Assembly: GCF_016756775.1 (NCBI RefSeq)
Contig: NZ_JAERMU010000003.1
Coordinates: 62,001 to 126,000 of the forward strand
Source of the DNA: Dryocola clanedunensis subsp. sulfonylureivorans
Lineage (GTDB): Bacteria > Pseudomonadota > Gammaproteobacteria > Enterobacterales > Enterobacteriaceae
Direction: 5' to 3'
DNA: 64,000 nt
Part shown: positions 61,999 through 64,000 of the stretch, piece by piece
Numbering within the stretch: position 1 is the stretch's first letter
Layout of the letters: the number at the start of each line of letters is the position of its first letter
Translations under genes and position numbers: made by a program
The notes under the pieces: model-generated
Databases searched by the model: none
Seen by the model: only the letters and a program-made list of their open reading frames with translations
Told to the model about the DNA's origin: nothing

Positions 61999-62988
61999 TT
62001 AAGCCTGGTGAGTGAGTTCAGCAAGACGAATGCAGCTGACCCAGTGCCCGTCACTGACCTGTCGGGCTGCGGGAACATCCTTCGCACAGTCGCTGGTGGC
62101 GCTGGGACATCGGGTGCGGAAGACGCAGCCTGACGGTGGGGAGATTGGGCTGGGAATATCCCCTTTTAGTACGATGCGCCGTTTCTTTCTGGTCGGGTCG
62201 GGAGCAGGGGCTGCTGACAGAAGTGCCTGTGTGTAAGGATGACGGGGATTTGAATAAACCTCCCTGCATGGCCCGCTTTCCATAACCCGTCCCAGATACA
62301 TAACGATGACTTCATCGCAAAGGTATTCCACTACGCTGAGATCGTGGGCGATAAACAGCAGCGTTAAGCCCAGCGACTTTTGCAGCTCACCGAGCAGATT
62401 GAGAACCTGGGCCTGCACGGAAACGTCTAATGCCGATACGGACTCATCCGCAACAATAAAGCTGGGCTCAACGGCGATGGCTCTGGCAATGCCGATTCGC
62501 TGACGCTGACCGCCGGAAAACTCGTGAGGGTAGCGATCTGCATGTTCCGGCTGTAAGCCAACCTGATGCAGCAGTTCTGCAATACGTTTTTTTCTGACTT
62601 CGCCTTTTGGGAAGCCGCAGGTATTCAGAGCCTCACCGATGATTTGCGAGACGCGCATGCGAGGATTCAGACTGGAAAAAGGATCCTGGAAAATGATCTG
62701 CATTTTTTGTCGATAGCGCTTCATCTCTTTCGCAGACAGGCTAAGCACGTCGGTGCCGTCAAAAAAGACCTTGCCCTTACTCGGTTCAAGCAGACGCAAG
62801 ATGGCGCGCCCTGCGGTCGTCTTACCCGAGCCGGATTCGCCAACCAGCCCGACGGTGTGACCACGCTTAATATCAAAGGTCAGGTCTTCCACGGCGTGCA
62901 CCGTACGTCCGTCCTGGGTTTTAAAGTACTGGCACAGCCCGGCAATTTGTAGCAGCGGCGCAGGCTGGGCGGCGGTAATTTCGCTCAT
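61999..62988 (-). CDS. Oligopeptide/dipeptide-type ABC transporter ATPase (OppF/DppF-like)
   Basis: A 329-residue ATPase. Walker [18 protein letters not shown] near residue 50, signature [16 protein letters not shown], Walker [19 protein letters not shown], switch histidine [12 protein letters not shown], and the Opp/Dpp C-terminal domain with [20 protein letters not shown] whose cysteines hold a [4Fe-4S] cluster in related proteins. Four bases overlap with the upstream ATPase gene. Its partner permeases and binding protein must lie past the right edge of the window. Confidence 0.9.
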   Translation of the reverse strand: MSEITAAQPAPLLQIAGLCQYFKTQDGRTVHAVEDLTFDIKRGHTVGLVGESGSGKTTAGRAILRLLEPSKGKVFFDGTDVLSLSAKEMKRYRQKMQIIFQDPFSSLNPRMRVSQIIGEALNTCGFPKGEVRKKRIAELLHQVGLQPEHADRYPHEFSGGQRQRIGIARAIAVEPSFIVADESVSALDVSVQAQVLNLLGELQKSLGLTLLFIAHDLSVVEYLCDEVIVMYLGRVMESGPCREVYSNPRHPYTQALLSAAPAPDPTRKKRRIVLKGDIPSPISPPSGCVFRTRCPSATSDCAKDVPAARQVSDGHWVSCIRLAELTHQA

Positions 62989-63998
62989 AATCTTTCACTC
63001 CAGATGCAGCGTGACCAGGTGTTATTGCCGATGGCGCGTAGCTCGGGGCGGGTAGTGAGGCACTGGTTATTGACGAAGCTACAGCGCGGCGAGAAGGCAC
63101 ATCCTGCCGGTAGCGCGCTCAGGGCCGGTACTGAGCCGGGAATGGCGTATAACTGCCCACGTTCCGTCTCCGTGCTGGTGTGATTATTAGGCGTGCAGGC
63201 CAGTAATCCTTTGGTATAAGGATGGCTGGGATGGGCAAATAGCGTGGCGACAGGCGCATGTTCCACAACCCGCCCGGCGTACATCACCACCACATCCTGG
63301 GCTATCTCCGCCACGACGCCGAGATTATGCGTAATGAAGATGATGCTCATCCCCATCTCACTTTGCAGACGCTTTAGCAGATCGAGAATTTGTGCCTGGA
63401 TGGTGACATCCAGCGCGGTCGTCGGTTCATCGGCAATCAGCAGCGCGGGATTGCAGGAGAGGGCAAGAGCAATCATCACGCGTTGACGCATGCCGCCTGA
63501 CATGCTGTGCGGGTAGTCATCAACCCGTGTGGCGGGCTCGGGGATTTCCACCTTTTCCAGCATCTCAATAGCTTTCAGACGCGCCTGGGCTTTAGACATA
63601 GGCTCGTGGAGCAGAATCATCTCCATAATCTGCTCGCCGACGGTAAACAGCGGATTAAGGCTGGTCATCGGCTCCTGAAAAATCATCGCAATCTCTTTGC
63701 CGCGGATTTTCTGATATTGAGAGGGCGTAAACTGGTCAATGCGCTGAATATCGTTCCGGCTGGTGCGATAGAGGATCTCTCCGCCCGAAATATGACCATT
63801 CTTTCCCAGCAGGCCCATAATTGACAGGCTGGTCACCGATTTTCCCGAGCCAGACTCACCTACCACGGCCAGCGTCTGCCCACGTTTCAGATCGAAGGTC
63901 ACGCCATCAACAGGGGTGACGCTCTGCCGTTTGCTGGTGAACCGCGTCTGTAAATTTCTGACCGACAAAATGACATCTTCTGCAAGCTTTGGCTTCAT
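62985..63998 (-). CDS. Oligopeptide/dipeptide-type ABC transporter ATPase (OppD/DppD-like)
   Basis: A 337-residue ATPase that pairs with the downstream OppF/DppF-like subunit. Walker [20 protein letters not shown], signature [16 protein letters not shown], Walker [19 protein letters not shown], switch [20 protein letters not shown] and the cysteine-bearing end [21 protein letters not shown]. The ATG lies 2 bases from the window edge, so its ribosome-binding site is not visible and a longer start cannot be excluded. With the RidA and SelA-like genes it suggests uptake and breakdown of a peptide-like or amino-sugar compound. Confidence 0.88.
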   Translation of the reverse strand: MKPKLAEDVILSVRNLQTRFTSKRQSVTPVDGVTFDLKRGQTLAVVGESGSGKSVTSLSIMGLLGKNGHISGGEILYRTSRNDIQRIDQFTPSQYQKIRGKEIAMIFQEPMTSLNPLFTVGEQIMEMILLHEPMSKAQARLKAIEMLEKVEIPEPATRVDDYPHSMSGGMRQRVMIALALSCNPALLIADEPTTALDVTIQAQILDLLKRLQSEMGMSIIFITHNLGVVAEIAQDVVVMYAGRVVEHAPVATLFAHPSHPYTKGLLACTPNNHTSTETERGQLYAIPGSVPALSALPAGCAFSPRCSFVNNQCLTTRPELRAIGNNTWSRCIWSERL

Positions 63999-64000
63999 GG

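Noticed and set aside
1-64000. tRNA or rRNA genes, CRISPR arrays, insertion sequences, prophage genes
   Set aside because: No cloverleaf-type sequence ending in CCA, no regularly spaced repeats, no transposase, integrase or phage structural protein seen by eye; a tRNAscan, CRISPR and IS search would settle it.

Overview
The window reads as a chromosome segment of an enterobacterium (Enterobacteriaceae, most like Enterobacter, Lelliottia or relatives; the genus is an inference). The evidence is a gene backbone that follows the Escherichia coli order ydeE-eamA-marBAR-marC-sotB-ptrR(yneJ)-sad(yneI)-glsB(yneH)-yneF-uxaB, with proteins that align closely to the E. coli ones as I remember them. I see no tRNA, rRNA, insertion sequence, prophage or CRISPR array. 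Short REP-like palindromes sit in several intergenic gaps.

Layout. (1) 1-9777: urea use. A urea carboxylase whose 5' end lies outside the window, a GntR/FCD regulator, and the ABC urea importer urtABCDE. (2) 9875-21028: backbone. A GNAT acetyltransferase, ydeE, eamA, the mar locus with operator and marbox recognisable, a DUF2164 gene, sotB, a PhzF-family enzyme, a lone TRAP-type binding protein, ptrR and sad. (3) 21069-43474: a 22.4-kb block between sad and glsB, which are neighbours in E. coli. It carries a purine-catabolism gene set: ygfS-ygfT (leftward); a fused xdhA-xdhB gene, xdhC and mocA (rightward); the sigma54 activator ygeV (leftward); ygeW-ygeX-ygeY-hyuA-yqeA (rightward); an XdhC/CoxI molybdenum-cofactor chaperone (leftward); and ygfK-ssnA-NCS2 permease (rightward). 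(4) 43518-54907: glsB, an MHS-family carboxylate transporter with a ModA-like binding protein and a LysR regulator, two diguanylate cyclases, a VirK/YbjX gene, a GNAT, a Kbp-like LysM protein, a YidB-like protein and uxaB. (5) 55027-63998: a reductase-like MDR gene, dsbG, acuI, a VF530 gene, flxA behind a FliA-type promoter, a SYLF lipoprotein, then a leftward set of IclR regulator, SelA-like PLP enzyme, RidA-like protein and two oligopeptide-type ABC ATPases that continues past the right edge.

How it works together. Urea import and carboxylation, purine breakdown and glutaminase all release ammonia, so much of the window serves nitrogen scavenging. In the purine block the xanthine-dehydrogenase-like enzyme with its cofactor maturation (MocA, XdhC/CoxI protein), the amidohydrolases (SsnA, HyuA), iron-sulfur flavoproteins (YgfS, YgfT, YgfK), diaminopropionate lyase (YgeX), carbamoyltransferase-like YgeW and carbamate kinase (YqeA) would together open purines and yield ammonia and ATP from carbamoyl phosphate.

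The most notable signal is regulatory. Each of the three long rightward units of the block has a -24/-12 (sigma54) promoter, and YgeV, the only sigma54 activator in the window, is encoded among them. Two of these promoters carry a near-identical 15-base palindrome TTATC-N5-GATAA 141-142 bases upstream of the -24 box, a good candidate for the YgeV enhancer site. The xdhA-xdhB fusion, the private promoter of glsB and a possible 26-residue membrane peptide gene are further points worth checking.
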